The notes: a model not told the origin generated them from the sequence alone. A stretch of DNA of 64,000 bases from Microbacterium oleivorans (GCF_001644225.1 NZ_LSTV01000004.1:124001-188000), one strand, 5' to 3'. Shown: positions 45,194 through 54,209, numbered from the stretch's first letter. A program made the numbers and translations.

Positions 45194-46720
45194 TCAGAAC
45201 AGTCCCGTCGGGGCGGGGGCGGCCGCGAGGACGCCGGGCGCGGCCACGAAGTCCAGCTGACGGACCTCGTCCGCGGTGAGTTCGGGCAGGCGCTGGACGA
45301 GCGCGAGGAACCGCTCGATCTCCGCGGGCTCGAGCACGGGCTCGGCCAGCAGCCGGAACTTGCGGATGTAGTCCTCGCGGGCGAACGGCCGGGCACCCAG
45401 CGGGTGGGCGTCGGCCACGGCGATCTCGTCGACGACGGTGGAGCCGTCGGCGAGGGTGATCTCGACGCGACCGCCGAACGCCTTCTCGGCGGGGTCCTCC
45501 GAGTGGTAGCGGCGCGTCCACTCGGCATCCTCGGCGGTCGTGACCTTGTGCCACAGGGCGACGGTGTCGGGACGTCCGGCGCGCTCGGGGGTGTACGAGT
45601 CGACGTGGTGCCAGCCGCCGTCCTGCAGCGCGACCGCGAAGATGTAGGGGATCGAGTGGTCGAGCGTTTCGCGGGATGCCGCGGGGTCGTACTTCTGCGG
45701 GTCGCCGGCGCCCGAGCCGATCACGTAGTGCGTGTGGTGGCTCGTGTGCAGCACGATCGAGGCGATGTTGGCCGGGTCGCGGAGTTCGGGCCGCTCGGTG
45801 CCGAGCCTGCGGGCGAGGTCGATCCACGCCTGCGCCTGGTACTCGGCCGAGTGCTCCTTCGTGTACGTGTCGAGGATGCCGCGCTTCGGCTCGCCGGCGG
45901 CGGGGAGCGGCACCTCGTAGGCGGCGTCCTTGCCGTCGAGGAGCCAGGCGATGACGCCGTCCTCGCCCTCGTAGATCGGCGACGGCGAGGTCTCGCCGCG
46001 CATCGCGCGGTCGACGGCTTCGACCGCCATCTTCCCGGCGAAGGCGGGGGCGTGCGCCTTCCACGTCGAGATCTCACCCTTCCGCGACTGCCGGGTCGCG
46101 GTGGTGGTGTGCAGCGCCTGGGCGACAGCCTGGGAGATCGTGTCGACGTCGAGGCCGAGGAGGGTTCCGATGCCGGCGGCGGCCGACGGGCCGAGGTGCG
46201 CGACGTGATCGATCTTGTGCTTGTGCAGGCTGATCGCCCGGACGAGGTCGACCTGGATCTCGTACCCGGTCGCGAGCCCGCGGACCAGGGCTGCCCCGTC
46301 GGCGCCGACGTGCTGCGCGACCGCGAGGATCGCGGGGATGTTGTCGCCCGGGTGCGAATACTCCGCCGCCAGGAACGTGTCGTGGTAGTCGAGTTCGCGG
46401 ACGGCGACGCCGTTGGCCCACGCCGCCCACTCCGGGCTCGTACGGGTCTCGTTCGGCACGCCGAACACCGTGCCGCCGTAGCCGCCCGTCGACACCGGGT
46501 GCGACAGCGCCTGCGAACGGGCTGCGCTAACGGGACGACGGGTGAGGGATGCCGCGGCCACCGCCGCGTTGTCGATGACCCGGTTCACGATCATGTCGAC
46601 GACGTCGTCCTCGACGGGGACCGGATCGACGGCGACCTGCGCGATCTTGTGGGCGAGCTGCTCCTCGCGGGGCAGCGGCTCGTCGCTGCGATAGACGCGG
46701 ACGTGGTGGGTGACGGTCAT
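45194..46720 (-). CDS. prpD: 2-Methylcitrate dehydratase
   Basis: 508 residues of the MmgE/PrpD family: [19 protein letters not shown] near the N-terminus, [39 protein letters not shown], and a C-terminal [25 protein letters not shown] segment. It dehydrates 2-methylcitrate to 2-methylaconitate or directly toward methylisocitrate without an iron-sulphur cluster. Its ATG overlaps the stop of the GntR-type regulator, so regulator and enzyme are co-translated. Confidence 0.94.
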   Translation of the reverse strand: MTVTHHVRVYRSDEPLPREEQLAHKIAQVAVDPVPVEDDVVDMIVNRVIDNAAVAAASLTRRPVSAARSQALSHPVSTGGYGGTVFGVPNETRTSPEWAAWANGVAVRELDYHDTFLAAEYSHPGDNIPAILAVAQHVGADGAALVRGLATGYEIQVDLVRAISLHKHKIDHVAHLGPSAAAGIGTLLGLDVDTISQAVAQALHTTTATRQSRKGEISTWKAHAPAFAGKMAVEAVDRAMRGETSPSPIYEGEDGVIAWLLDGKDAAYEVPLPAAGEPKRGILDTYTKEHSAEYQAQAWIDLARRLGTERPELRDPANIASIVLHTSHHTHYVIGSGAGDPQKYDPAASRETLDHSIPYIFAVALQDGGWHHVDSYTPERAGRPDTVALWHKVTTAEDAEWTRRYHSEDPAEKAFGGRVEITLADGSTVVDEIAVADAHPLGARPFAREDYIRKFRLLAEPVLEPAEIERFLALVQRLPELTADEVRQLDFVAAPGVLAAAPAPTGLF

Positions 46721-47388
46721 GTCGGTTCCTCCGGGGTGTCGGACAGGGAGTCGAGGATCGAGGCGAGCGCGTTGTGCAGGTGCACGTGCGTCGCGTGGGC
46801 GGCGAGGTCGCCGTCACCGGCGGCGATCGCGCCCGCGATGAGGCGGTGCTCGGCGACCGAGGCGGCGAGGCGTTCGAGGTTGTCGCGAGCCAGGCGCCGC
46901 ACGCGCACGAGGTGAGTGCGGACGGTGCGCAGCGCCGAGGTGAGGTAGTCGTTGCGGACGGCGGCGTCGAGCTCGGCGTCGAAGCGGGCGATGAGCGCGT
47001 AGTACGCGTCGGCGTCGGATGCCGCTCCGCCCGACGCCTGCGTCATTGCGAACTCGGCGGCGAGCGCAGCGAAGACGGAGCGATCGCCCGCTCGGGCCGC
47101 CAACCGGGCCGCGGTCTCCTCGAGCGCGCGGCGCACGGCGAACAGGGCCTCGATATCGGAGGCATCGATGCCGGCGACGACGGTGACCCGCGGGGACGCC
47201 TGCTCGACGAGCCCGTCGGCGGCGAGTCGGCGGAGTGCCTCGCGGAGCGGCGTCCGACTCACGCCGAGTCGTGCGGCCTGCTCGACCTCCGCCAGAACGG
47301 CCCCGGGAGGCAGCGTCCCGTCCTGGATCTCGCGCAGCAGCGTCTCGTACGCGCGGACCCCGGCGTACCGCGCGGGTGCATCCGTCAT
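46717..47388 (-). CDS. GntR-family (FCD) regulator of the methylcitrate operon
   Basis: 223 residues. Winged helix-turn-helix at residues 10-75 ([23 protein letters not shown]), FCD helical effector domain behind it ([37 protein letters not shown]). The ATG has TACACT ending six bases upstream; a TGTATGCACA site overlaps that hexamer, so autorepression is likely. First gene of the gntR-prpD-prpB-prpC-thiolase transcript. The likely effector is 2-methylcitrate or propionyl-CoA (inference). Confidence 0.92.
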   Translation of the reverse strand: MTDAPARYAGVRAYETLLREIQDGTLPPGAVLAEVEQAARLGVSRTPLREALRRLAADGLVEQASPRVTVVAGIDASDIEALFAVRRALEETAARLAARAGDRSVFAALAAEFAMTQASGGAASDADAYYALIARFDAELDAAVRNDYLTSALRTVRTHLVRVRRLARDNLERLAASVAEHRLIAGAIAAGDGDLAAHATHVHLHNALASILDSLSDTPEEPT

Positions 47389-47396
47389 GATCTCAG

Positions 47397-47460
47397 TGTA
47401 TGCACAGTGGGTCTGGGTGGAGGCGTTGAAGCGGTGGATCCCCGCCTTATGTATACACAG
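47397..47460. promoter_or_regulatory. Pair of GntR-type operators upstream of the methylcitrate operon
   Basis: TGTATGCACAG (47397-47407) and TGTATACACAG (47450-47460) match at 10 of 11 positions in the same orientation, 53 bases apart. The first overlaps the -10 of the GntR gene; the second is in its upstream region beside the convergent-side TetR stop. GntR/FCD proteins commonly bind TGTATAC-like palindromes. Confidence 0.6.
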
Positions 47461-47463
47461 GCG

Positions 47464-48054
47464 TCACGCCGACACCCATGACGCGACAGCGGTGTGGACC
47501 GCGCCGAGGCTGCGATCAGCGGCATCCGGATCCACCCTCGCCACGGCGAGCGCGGCGATCACCAGCGACGCACAGACCTCCGAGAGAGCCGCGCGCGAGG
47601 CTGCCGAGATCTCCGGCCGCGCGGAATCCACACCCGCGGCGATCGCGGCACGGAGCTCATCGGTGTACGCCGTGACGAGCGCACGCACGTCGGGGTCGTC
47701 GTCGACGACGGGCGCGCATGCGGCGTTCAGCAGCAAGCACCCTGCCTGCGCCCGCGGGGTGCCGCTCGCGATCGCGGCCCGCATCTCGGCAATGTACAGC
47801 TCGAGGGCCTCGGGGCCGGCATCCGGCTGCTGCAGGCGCCCGATGCGGGAGCGCACGACCTCGTCCAGGTACCGCGCAACGACCGCCTCGAAGAGGCCCT
47901 TCTTGCTGCCGAACGCGTGGTAGATGCTCGAGCGCTTGAGGCCGGTCGCCTCTTCGAGTTCCGCGACACCGGTCTCGGCGTAACCGCGCGCCCAGAAGAC
48001 GTCGCGCGCGGCGCGGATGACGTCGTCACGGTCGAATGCGCTGGTGCGGCCCAT
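47464..48054 (-). CDS. TetR-family transcriptional regulator of the quinone oxidoreductase gene
   Basis: 196 residues with helix-turn-helix TGVAELEEATGLKRSSIYHAFGSKKGLFEAV, close to the AcrR/YcdC/TetR_C_16 type regulators of detoxifying oxidoreductases. A GAGAGGA ribosome-binding site precedes the ATG. It diverges from the NADPH:quinone reductase gene with a near-perfect palindrome between them. The single pair of cysteines (CLLLNAACAP) in the effector domain could sense electrophiles (inference). Confidence 0.92.
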   Translation of the reverse strand: MGRTSAFDRDDVIRAARDVFWARGYAETGVAELEEATGLKRSSIYHAFGSKKGLFEAVVARYLDEVVRSRIGRLQQPDAGPEALELYIAEMRAAIASGTPRAQAGCLLLNAACAPVVDDDPDVRALVTAYTDELRAAIAAGVDSARPEISAASRAALSEVCASLVIAALAVARVDPDAADRSLGAVHTAVASWVSA

Positions 48055-48084
48055 GGTGGATCCTCTCGGTTACCCGTAGTATAT

Positions 48085-48100
48085 TGTACCGATCGTTACA
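48085..48100. promoter_or_regulatory. TetR operator between the regulator and quinone oxidoreductase genes
   Basis: TGTACCGATCGTTACA reads as TGTAnCGATCGnTACA on both strands (14 of 16 symmetrical). It lies 21 bases before the oxidoreductase ATG and immediately downstream of a TATATT -10 (48080-48085). Repressor binding would shut both divergent genes. Confidence 0.65.
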
Positions 48101-48120
48101 CAATGACGCTTGGAGGAAGC

Positions 48121-49098
48121 ATGCGCGCAGTCACCCACCCCGTTTTCGGCGAACCGGCCGACGTTCTCGAGACCACCGAGACCCCCGACCCGACGCCCGG
48201 CGCCGGTGAGGTCCGCGTCCGCCTCCTCGCCTCCCCCATCCACAACCACGACCTGTGGACCATCCGCGGCACCTACGGCTTCAAGCCGGAACTGCCCGCC
48301 CGCGCCGGCACCGAGGCCGTCGGAGTCATCGAGGAGCTCGGCGAGGGCGTCGAGAACCTCCAGGTCGGTCAGCGCGTCGCCACCGGCGGCACCTTCGGCG
48401 TGTGGGCGGAGCAGTTCATCGCCCGCGCCGCGACTCTCATCCCCGTTCCCGAGGGCCTTCCCGACGAGCAGGCCGCACAGCTCGTCTCCATGCCGTTCAG
48501 CGCCATCAGCCTCATCGACTTCCTCGACGTGAAGCCGGGCGACTGGATCGTGCAGAACGCCGCGAACGGTGCCGTCGGCCGCATGGTCGCGCAGATGGGT
48601 CGCGCCCGCGGCCTCAACATCCTCGGTCTCGTCCGCCGCAGCGCCGCCGTCACCGAGCTCGCCGAGCAGGGCATCGACCGCGTCGTCGCCGTCGACACCG
48701 ACGACTGGCGCGACAAGGTCGCCGAGATCACCGGCGGCGCCTCGATCATCGCCGGCGTCGACTCCGTCGGCGGCGAGTCGAGCGGCCACGTCCTCTCGCT
48801 CCTCGGCGAGAACGCCACGCTCGTCGTCTTCGGCGCGATGGACGCTCCCGTCATGCAGCTCGCCTCGGGCCCGGTCATCTTCCGCCACATCACGATCAAG
48901 GGGTTCTGGGGAAGCAAGGTGAGCACCGAGATGGATGCCGCCAAGCGCGGCCAGCTCTTCGGCGAGCTCGCTCAGCACCTCTCGTCCGGCGTCCTGACCC
49001 TGCCGGTGTCGGCGACGTTCCCGCTCGGCCAGGCCCGCGACGCCGCCCGCGCGAGCCTGACCGCCGGCCGCGTCGGCAAGGTTCTGCTCCGCCCGTGA
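48121..49098 (+). CDS. Zinc-binding-family NADPH:quinone oxidoreductase (MDR superfamily)
   Basis: 325 residues; ATG at 48121 with a GGAGGA site (an earlier in-frame ATG at 48103 lies upstream of it). GroES-like N-terminal domain (GEVRVRLLASPIHNHDLWTIRG, ELPARAGTEAVGVIEELGEGV) and Rossmann domain with NAANGAVGRMVAQMGRARGL. The catalytic zinc ligands of alcohol dehydrogenases are absent, so it belongs to the enoyl-reductase/quinone-reductase branch. Likely reduces quinones or reactive enones with NADPH, induced through the adjacent TetR repressor. Confidence 0.9.
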   Translation: MRAVTHPVFGEPADVLETTETPDPTPGAGEVRVRLLASPIHNHDLWTIRGTYGFKPELPARAGTEAVGVIEELGEGVENLQVGQRVATGGTFGVWAEQFIARAATLIPVPEGLPDEQAAQLVSMPFSAISLIDFLDVKPGDWIVQNAANGAVGRMVAQMGRARGLNILGLVRRSAAVTELAEQGIDRVVAVDTDDWRDKVAEITGGASIIAGVDSVGGESSGHVLSLLGENATLVVFGAMDAPVMQLASGPVIFRHITIKGFWGSKVSTEMDAAKRGQLFGELAQHLSSGVLTLPVSATFPLGQARDAARASLTAGRVGKVLLRP

Positions 49099-49147
49099 CC
49101 CCCGACCCGCGCGCGGCCACTGCGCCGCGCGCGGGTAGCGTGGTCGG

Positions 49148-49681
49148 GTGACAGAATCCTCCCGCTATGTCGTGGCCACCGACGGCGCCTGCAAGGGCAA
49201 TCCCGGACCGACGGGGTGGGCGTGGGTCGGTGAGGACGGCCACTGGGCGGCGGGCTCGATCATCCAGGGCACGAACAACGTCGGCGAGCTGATGGGCCTC
49301 CTCAAGGCGATCGAGGACCATGCGGATGTCCGCGAGCTCGTCGTGCAGGCCGACTCCAAGTACGCCATCGACACGTACGAGAAATGGATGGACGGTCACC
49401 GCCGCCGCGGCTGGAAGACGTCCACCGGCGCACCCACGAAGAACGTCGACCTGCTCGAGCAGCTGATCGCCGCGCGCGACGCGCGCCGCGGCGCGGGCCT
49501 TCCCGACGTGGTCCTTGAGCACGTCCGCGGACACCGCGGTCACGTCCTCAACGAGTGGGCCGACGAGCGCGCCGTGCGCGGCGCCGAACACGCGGCATCC
49601 GGCAAGGAATCGGCGTGGTCGTCGCTCGGCGGCCTGCACGAGCGGCTCGACGTGTCCGAGGCGCCGAAGAAGAAGCGCTGA
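49148..49681 (+). CDS. rnhA: Ribonuclease HI
   Basis: 177 residues; TAGCGT ends six bases before the GTG. Type 1 RNase H active-site residues are all visible: Asp in VVATDGACKGNPGP, Glu in NNVGELMGLLKAI, Asp in VQADSKYAIDTYEKW, and Asp in NEWADERA, with His in VRGHRGH. It degrades RNA in RNA-DNA hybrids. The C-terminal extension of about 35 residues ends KKKR, which is basic and may help bind nucleic acid. Confidence 0.95.
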   Translation: MTESSRYVVATDGACKGNPGPTGWAWVGEDGHWAAGSIIQGTNNVGELMGLLKAIEDHADVRELVVQADSKYAIDTYEKWMDGHRRRGWKTSTGAPTKNVDLLEQLIAARDARRGAGLPDVVLEHVRGHRGHVLNEWADERAVRGAEHAASGKESAWSSLGGLHERLDVSEAPKKKR

Positions 49682-49769
49682 CTCGCGCACCGGTGCGGGC
49701 ACGGACCGCGGAGTCTTCGCCGAGGTCGGGCTCCGCAACCGGTTCCGACCCGCGACCCCCGCGAATGCT

Positions 49770-49787
49770 CCGCGGTTGTTGCCGCGG
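49770..49787. terminator. Weak hairpin between convergent rnhA and NUDIX genes
   Basis: CCGCGG-TTGTTG-CCGCGG gives a 6-bp stem with a six-base loop. It sits just beyond the NUDIX stop on the minus strand. No U-tract; listed as a possible terminator only. Confidence 0.3.
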
Positions 49788-49790
49788 CCG

Positions 49791-50270
49791 TCAGGTGTCC
49801 GCGGCGCTCAGCAGCTCGGCCAGCCGGTCGAACGCCGGCCGCTGCCCCTTCACGACCCGCTCGCGCGCGCGATCCAGCGGCATCCATTCGGCGCGGTCGA
49901 CCTCGGGGAAGGTTGCCGTCCGGCCCGATCGCGGCGGCCACTCCATCTCGAACTCGCCGAACACGAACCCCTCCGCCTCGAAGCCCGCACCGTCGGCAAC
50001 GAACACCGTCACCCGCTTGCCCGACGAGTACGCGAACGTGCCCAGCTCGGCGTATTCGACCTCGGGCGGGGAGACGCCGAGCTCCTCGCGGAACTCCCGC
50101 TTCGCGGCATCCAGCGCATCCTCGCCGTCCTTGAGCTCGCCTTTCGGGATCGACCAGGCACCCTCGTCCTTCGACGCCCAGTACGGCCCGCCCATGTGAG
50201 CGACGAACGCCGACACCCCGCCCCCACCGTCGAGACGGTAGAGCAGGATGCCGGCGCTCTGCGTGGCCAC
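49791..50270 (-). CDS. NUDIX hydrolase
   Basis: 159 residues, GTG start. The NUDIX box is intact: GELKDGEDALDAAKREFREE followed by LGV. The beginning QSAGILLYRL and the WSIPKGEL segment resemble the Ap4A/diadenosine-polyphosphate or MutT-like group that keeps a PKG motif. It hydrolyses a nucleoside diphosphate linked to another moiety; the exact substrate cannot be told. Follows the aldo/keto reductase gene by 16 bases toward the left and may be co-transcribed from it. Confidence 0.93.
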   Translation of the reverse strand: MATQSAGILLYRLDGGGGVSAFVAHMGGPYWASKDEGAWSIPKGELKDGEDALDAAKREFREELGVSPPEVEYAELGTFAYSSGKRVTVFVADGAGFEAEGFVFGEFEMEWPPRSGRTATFPEVDRAEWMPLDRARERVVKGQRPAFDRLAELLSAADT

Positions 50271-50286
50271 GGACGGGCGGCGCTCG

Positions 50287-51300
50287 TCAGATCAGACGGG
50301 ACTTCGGCGAGACGGAGTACGTCTCCTCCGGGTCGGTGACCGCCACCGGCGCCAGCGCCTCGTTGATCGCGGCGTACGTGTCGTCGTCGAGCTCGATCCC
50401 CGAGGCCTTCACGGTGTCCTCGAGCTGCTCGGGACGCGACGCCCCGATGATCGCCGCGGCGATGTTCGGGTTGTGCAGCACCCACGCGAGGGCGAGCTGC
50501 GGCATCGTGATGCCCGCGCCCTCGGCGATCGGCTGCAGCTTCTGCACCGCGGTGAGGGTCTCGTCCTTCATGAAGCGCTTGATCATGTCGGATCCGCCCT
50601 TCTCGTCGGTCGCGCGCGACCCCTCGGGCGCCGGCTGACCGGGCTGGTACTTGCCCGTCAGGACGCCCTGCGCCAGCGGCGACCAGACGATCTGCGAGAT
50701 CCCGAGCTCTTCGGAGGTCGGGACGACCTTGCCCTCGATGACCCGCCACAGCGCGGAGTACTGCGGCTGGTTCGAGATGAGCTGGAAGCCGAGCTCCTTC
50801 GCCAGCGCATGCCCGGCGCGCAGCTGCTCGGCGGTCCACTCGCTGACGCCGATGTAGAGCGCCTTGCCCTGACGGACGATGTCGGCGAACGCCTGCATCG
50901 TCTCCTCGAGAGGGGTCTCGTAGTCGTAGCGGTGCGCCTGGTAGAGGTCGACGTAGTCGGTATCCAGTCGCTTCAGCGAACCGTTGATGCCCTCGAGCAG
51001 GTGCTTGCGCGACAGACCGTGGTCGTTCGGCCCCTTGGGACCGGTCGGCCAGTAGACCTTCGTGAAGATCTCGAGGGATTCGCGGCGCTGACCCTTCAGC
51101 GCCTCGGCGAGGACGGACTCGGCCGCCGTGTTCGCGTACGCGTCGGCGGTGTCGAACGAGGTGATGCCGAGATCGAGGGCCTTGTGGACCGTCGCGATCG
51201 CCGCGTCGTTCTCGACCTGCGAGCCGTGGGTGAGCCAGTTGCCGTAGGTGAGTTCGGTGATCTTGAGGCCGCTGTTGCCCAGGAATCGATAGTTGACCAT
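50287..51300 (-). CDS. Aldo/keto reductase (Kv-beta/YghZ-like)
   Basis: 337 residues; TAGCGT ends seven bases before the ATG. The AKR tetrad is visible: Asp and Tyr in FDTADAYANT, Lys in IFTKVYW, His in LYQAHRYD. The opening YRFLGNSGLKITELTYGNW and the WSPLAQGVLTGKY motif place it in the voltage-gated-potassium-channel-beta/YghZ group. Such enzymes reduce aldehydes and ketones, often methylglyoxal or glyceraldehyde 3-phosphate analogues, with NADPH. Confidence 0.93.
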   Translation of the reverse strand: MVNYRFLGNSGLKITELTYGNWLTHGSQVENDAAIATVHKALDLGITSFDTADAYANTAAESVLAEALKGQRRESLEIFTKVYWPTGPKGPNDHGLSRKHLLEGINGSLKRLDTDYVDLYQAHRYDYETPLEETMQAFADIVRQGKALYIGVSEWTAEQLRAGHALAKELGFQLISNQPQYSALWRVIEGKVVPTSEELGISQIVWSPLAQGVLTGKYQPGQPAPEGSRATDEKGGSDMIKRFMKDETLTAVQKLQPIAEGAGITMPQLALAWVLHNPNIAAAIIGASRPEQLEDTVKASGIELDDDTYAAINEALAPVAVTDPEETYSVSPKSRLI

Positions 51301-51342
51301 GCGTTCGACGCTACTCCCGCCGCCGGCTGGATTCCCGAGGCC

Positions 51343-51369
51343 TTGACAGCGTGACGCCGCGGGCAGAAT
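51343..51369 (+). promoter_or_regulatory. Promoter of the SMI1/KNR4-like gene
   Basis: A perfect TTGACA (51343-51348) and CAGAAT (51364-51369) are separated by 15 bases; six bases later the ATG begins, which fits leaderless transcription. The spacer is shorter than optimum. Confidence 0.5.
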
Positions 51370-51375
51370 GTCGGC

Positions 51376-52041
51376 ATGCCCGCCGTCCCCGAGATGCCCG
51401 AGACCTTCCGGCTGCCGCCGCTCCCGCGCGGGCTCGACGCCTGGTTCTCGTTCGTGCGCAGCCTGCCGGACGACATCGAACTGCGCCACGCGGGGCGGAC
51501 GCTCGACGGCCTCGGCGTCGTCGACGAGTCCTCGGCGCTGGCGGCGCAGGCCGGCTACCGGTTCGTCCTCAACGACGACGAATGGGCGGATGCCGCGGCC
51601 CGCGGCGCGTGGCGCCCGGAGTGGATCGTGCTGGACTCGACCGACGCCGACCCGTTCATCGCCGACATCTCGCGGCCCGGCATCCCGATCCTGGAGGATG
51701 TCCACGGCGAAGGCCGGTGGAATCCGTCGCCCGCGGCGCCGACGCTCGCGGACTTCATCGGGAGCCTCGAACGACGCCGACTCGACGACACCGGCGCGGA
51801 CGTCGCTCTCGACTGGGAGGTCTGGGCGCTCGATCTCGGGCCGGAGCCGTTGCGGGCGCTTCTGGCCATGTCGACAGCGCCGCTCTTTCCGGACTGGACC
51901 CGAACCGATCTCCTGCGGTTGCGCGCATCGGTTCCCGTGATCCTGCAGAGCGGGCTCACGGAGCGTCTCGCCGCCGGCTGCGTCGCGTTCGGGACGCGTC
52001 ACGGAGCGCGGCTGGAGGCATGGCGTCACTCCCGGGAGTGA
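51376..52041 (+). CDS. SMI1/KNR4 (SUKH)-like protein
   Basis: 221 residues. After a Pro-rich start, the segment from about residue 40 to 135 has the SUKH pattern: strand GYRFVLND, then PEWIVLDSTDADPFIADISRPGIPILEDVHGEG, followed by WNPSPAAPTLADFIGSL, i.e. a 'place/date of interest' strand set closing on an ADF helix. SUKH proteins in bacteria are often immunity proteins against polymorphic toxins, but many solitary ones are general. The C-terminal 80 residues are not recognised. No toxin gene is next to it. Confidence 0.65.
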   Translation: MPAVPEMPETFRLPPLPRGLDAWFSFVRSLPDDIELRHAGRTLDGLGVVDESSALAAQAGYRFVLNDDEWADAAARGAWRPEWIVLDSTDADPFIADISRPGIPILEDVHGEGRWNPSPAAPTLADFIGSLERRRLDDTGADVALDWEVWALDLGPEPLRALLAMSTAPLFPDWTRTDLLRLRASVPVILQSGLTERLAAGCVAFGTRHGARLEAWRHSRE

Positions 52042-52062
52042 CCGCGATTCGGGAAGGTAAGC

Positions 52063-52081
52063 CTTACCTTGCTACGATCGC
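52063..52081. promoter_or_regulatory. IdeR/DtxR-type iron box
   Basis: The 17-base core AAGGTAAGCCTTACCTT (52064-52080) is palindromic apart from its centre and matches the classical iron-box layout. It overlaps the promoter zone of the iron transporter, 36 bases before the lipoprotein ATG, with a TACGAT -10 at 52083-52088. Iron-loaded IdeR/DtxR would repress the operon. Confidence 0.85.
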
Positions 52082-52116
52082 TCATCGACGTCCCCGGCCC
52101 CGACGAGAGACCATCG

Positions 52117-53160
52117 ATGCCCTTCCCCCGCCGCTCCGCCCTGCTCGCTACGCTGACCGCCGCCGCCCTCGCTCTGTCGGGGTGCGGTGCCTCCGAGGTC
52201 GTGACGCAGAAGGCCGCCGCGACCGGCGAGCGATCGACCGCGTATCCGCTGACGATCGAGAACTGCGGACGGACCGTCGAGGTCGACGAGGCGCCGCAGC
52301 GGATCGTCTCGCTCGATCAGAACTCGACCGAGATCCTCCTCTCGCTCGGTCTCGGCGATCGCATCGTGGGCACCGCGTCCTGGACCGATCCCGTGCTCCC
52401 CTCACTCGCCGACGAGAACGAGGACGTCCCGCGCCTGGCCGACAACGCCCCGACGTACGAGGTCGTGCTCGGCGCCGACCCCGATTTCGTGACGGCTTCG
52501 TTCGGGCGCCACTTCGCCGAGGGCGGCGTCGTGACGCGCGACCGGCTCGACGAGACCGGGATCGGCTCCTACCTCTCGCCGACCGATTGCTCCGACGACC
52601 GGAGCGTCAACGCCGGCGGGACGCGCACCACCCCGCTCACGGTCGACGACCTCTACCGCGAGATCCGGGAGCTGGCCGAGATCTTCGACGTCCCCGCTCG
52701 CGGCGACGCCCTCATCGCCTCGCTGAAGAAGCGCGCGGCAGCGGCCGTCGAGGGCGTCGATTTCGGCGGCGAGAAGGTCGCGTTCTGGTTCGCCGACACC
52801 CGCACCCCGTACGTCGCCGGCGGGATGGGTGCCCCGGCGATCCTCGAGCGGGCCACCGGCATGACGGGGGCCTTTCCCGACGAGACCGACGACTGGACGG
52901 CAGCCTCGTGGGAGGCGATCGTCGAGGCCGATCCCGACGTCCTCGTCCTCGGCGACCTGCAACGCGACCGATTCCCCGGTGACCGACTCGACGACAAGAT
53001 CGCGTTCCTCGAGAGCGACCCCGTGACGCGTTCGCTCGACGCCGTCAAGAACAAGCGCTTCATCGCCCTGCACGGCGCCGAGATGAACCCGTCGATCCGC
53101 TTCGTCGACGGTCTCGAGAAGATCCGCGCCTGGTGGGACGAGAACGAGGCGGGGCGCTGA
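52117..53160 (+). CDS. Iron-siderophore ABC transporter substrate-binding lipoprotein
   Basis: 347 residues; ATG at 52117 begins MPFPRRSALLATLTAAALAL, a lipoprotein signal ending in the lipobox LSGC. The mature part is a FecB/BtuF-type clamshell: ENCGRTVEVDEAPQRIVSLDQNSTEILLSLGLGDRIVG, VVLGADPDFVTASF, and a C-terminal LDAVKNKRFIALHG. It would capture a ferric siderophore outside the membrane for the FecCD permease and FecE ATPase encoded next. An iron box stands in its promoter, so iron repression is expected. Confidence 0.92.
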   Translation: MPFPRRSALLATLTAAALALSGCGASEVVTQKAAATGERSTAYPLTIENCGRTVEVDEAPQRIVSLDQNSTEILLSLGLGDRIVGTASWTDPVLPSLADENEDVPRLADNAPTYEVVLGADPDFVTASFGRHFAEGGVVTRDRLDETGIGSYLSPTDCSDDRSVNAGGTRTTPLTVDDLYREIRELAEIFDVPARGDALIASLKKRAAAAVEGVDFGGEKVAFWFADTRTPYVAGGMGAPAILERATGMTGAFPDETDDWTAASWEAIVEADPDVLVLGDLQRDRFPGDRLDDKIAFLESDPVTRSLDAVKNKRFIALHGAEMNPSIRFVDGLEKIRAWWDENEAGR

Positions 53161-54209
53161 CCGCCACCGCGGCGCTCCCCCGTCGCCGGGCGCGCCGCAT
53201 CCCGCTCACCATCGTCGCCACGGCGCTGTCGATCGGCCTCGTCGTCCTCACGATCGCCGTCGCGTTGACCCTCGGACCGGCGAACGTGTCGCTCGTGAAC
53301 GTCCGCGACGTGATCACGAACCATCTCGGCCTCACCGACATCCCGGTGCGCGTCGCCGCCGACGCGATCGTCTGGCAGGAGCGCCTGCCGCGCGCGCTCG
53401 TCGCCGCGGCGTGCGGCGCCGGTCTCGGGCTCTGCGGTGTCATCCTGCAGTCACTGCTGCGGAACCCCCTCGCCGATCCGTTCGTCCTCGGCGTCTCGTC
53501 CGGCGCCTCGACCGGCGCGGTCCTCTTCGGCGTGTTCGGGATCGGCGGCGGCGTGCTCACCCTCTCGGGCGGCGCGTTCCTCGGCGCGCTCGTCGCGTTC
53601 GGGCTCGTCCTGGTCGTCTCGCGCTTCACCGGCGGCGGCACCGCCTCGTTCATCCTGGCGGGCATCGCCGCGACCCAGTTCTTCTCCGCCCTCACGTCGC
53701 TCGCCGTGTTCGCCTTCGCCGACTCCGACGAGACGCGCGGCGTCATGTTCTGGCTGCTCGGTTCACTCGAGGGCGTCCGCTGGGACGACGTCGTCCTCTG
53801 CGCCGCCGTCGTCCTCGTCGGCGCCGTCGTCGCGGTCGCCTCGGTGCGTCCGCTCGACGCCTTCGCGTTCGGCGACGACGTCGCGGCATCCCTCGGCATC
53901 CACGTCGCACGGACACGGATGCTGCTGCTCGTCCTGACCGCCCTCATCGCCGCGACCCTCGTCAGCGTCGCCGGCGCGATCGGGTTCGTCGGACTCGTCC
54001 TGCCGCACGCCGCGCGGCTGCTCGTCGGCTCGCGTCACGCCCGCGTGATCCCCGTGACGATCGGTCTCGGCATGGTCTTCATGATCGCGGTGGATGCCGT
54101 GTCCCGCGTCGCGTTCGCCCCGACACCGCTCCCCGTGGGGGTCGGCACCGCGCTGATCGGGGTGCCGGTCTTCGTCGCCCTCCTCGTCCGACGTCGGAGG
54201 CGCGCATGA
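53133..54209 (+). CDS. FecCD-family iron-siderophore ABC permease
   Basis: 358 residues from the GTG at 53133, which overlaps the lipoprotein gene by 28 bases. A start at CTG 53157, in a CTGA overlap just after GAGGCGGGG, would be better placed for translation and shorten the N-terminus by eight residues. About nine to ten hydrophobic helices are present, with the family motifs RLPRALVAAACGAGLGLCGVILQ, RNPLADPFVLGVSSGAS, and VAGAIGFVGLVLPHAARLLVGSRH carrying the ATPase-coupling region. One homodimeric permease gene seems to serve the transporter, since no second permease follows. Confidence 0.92.
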   Translation: MGRERGGALTATAALPRRRARRIPLTIVATALSIGLVVLTIAVALTLGPANVSLVNVRDVITNHLGLTDIPVRVAADAIVWQERLPRALVAAACGAGLGLCGVILQSLLRNPLADPFVLGVSSGASTGAVLFGVFGIGGGVLTLSGGAFLGALVAFGLVLVVSRFTGGGTASFILAGIAATQFFSALTSLAVFAFADSDETRGVMFWLLGSLEGVRWDDVVLCAAVVLVGAVVAVASVRPLDAFAFGDDVAASLGIHVARTRMLLLVLTALIAATLVSVAGAIGFVGLVLPHAARLLVGSRHARVIPVTIGLGMVFMIAVDAVSRVAFAPTPLPVGVGTALIGVPVFVALLVRRRRRA

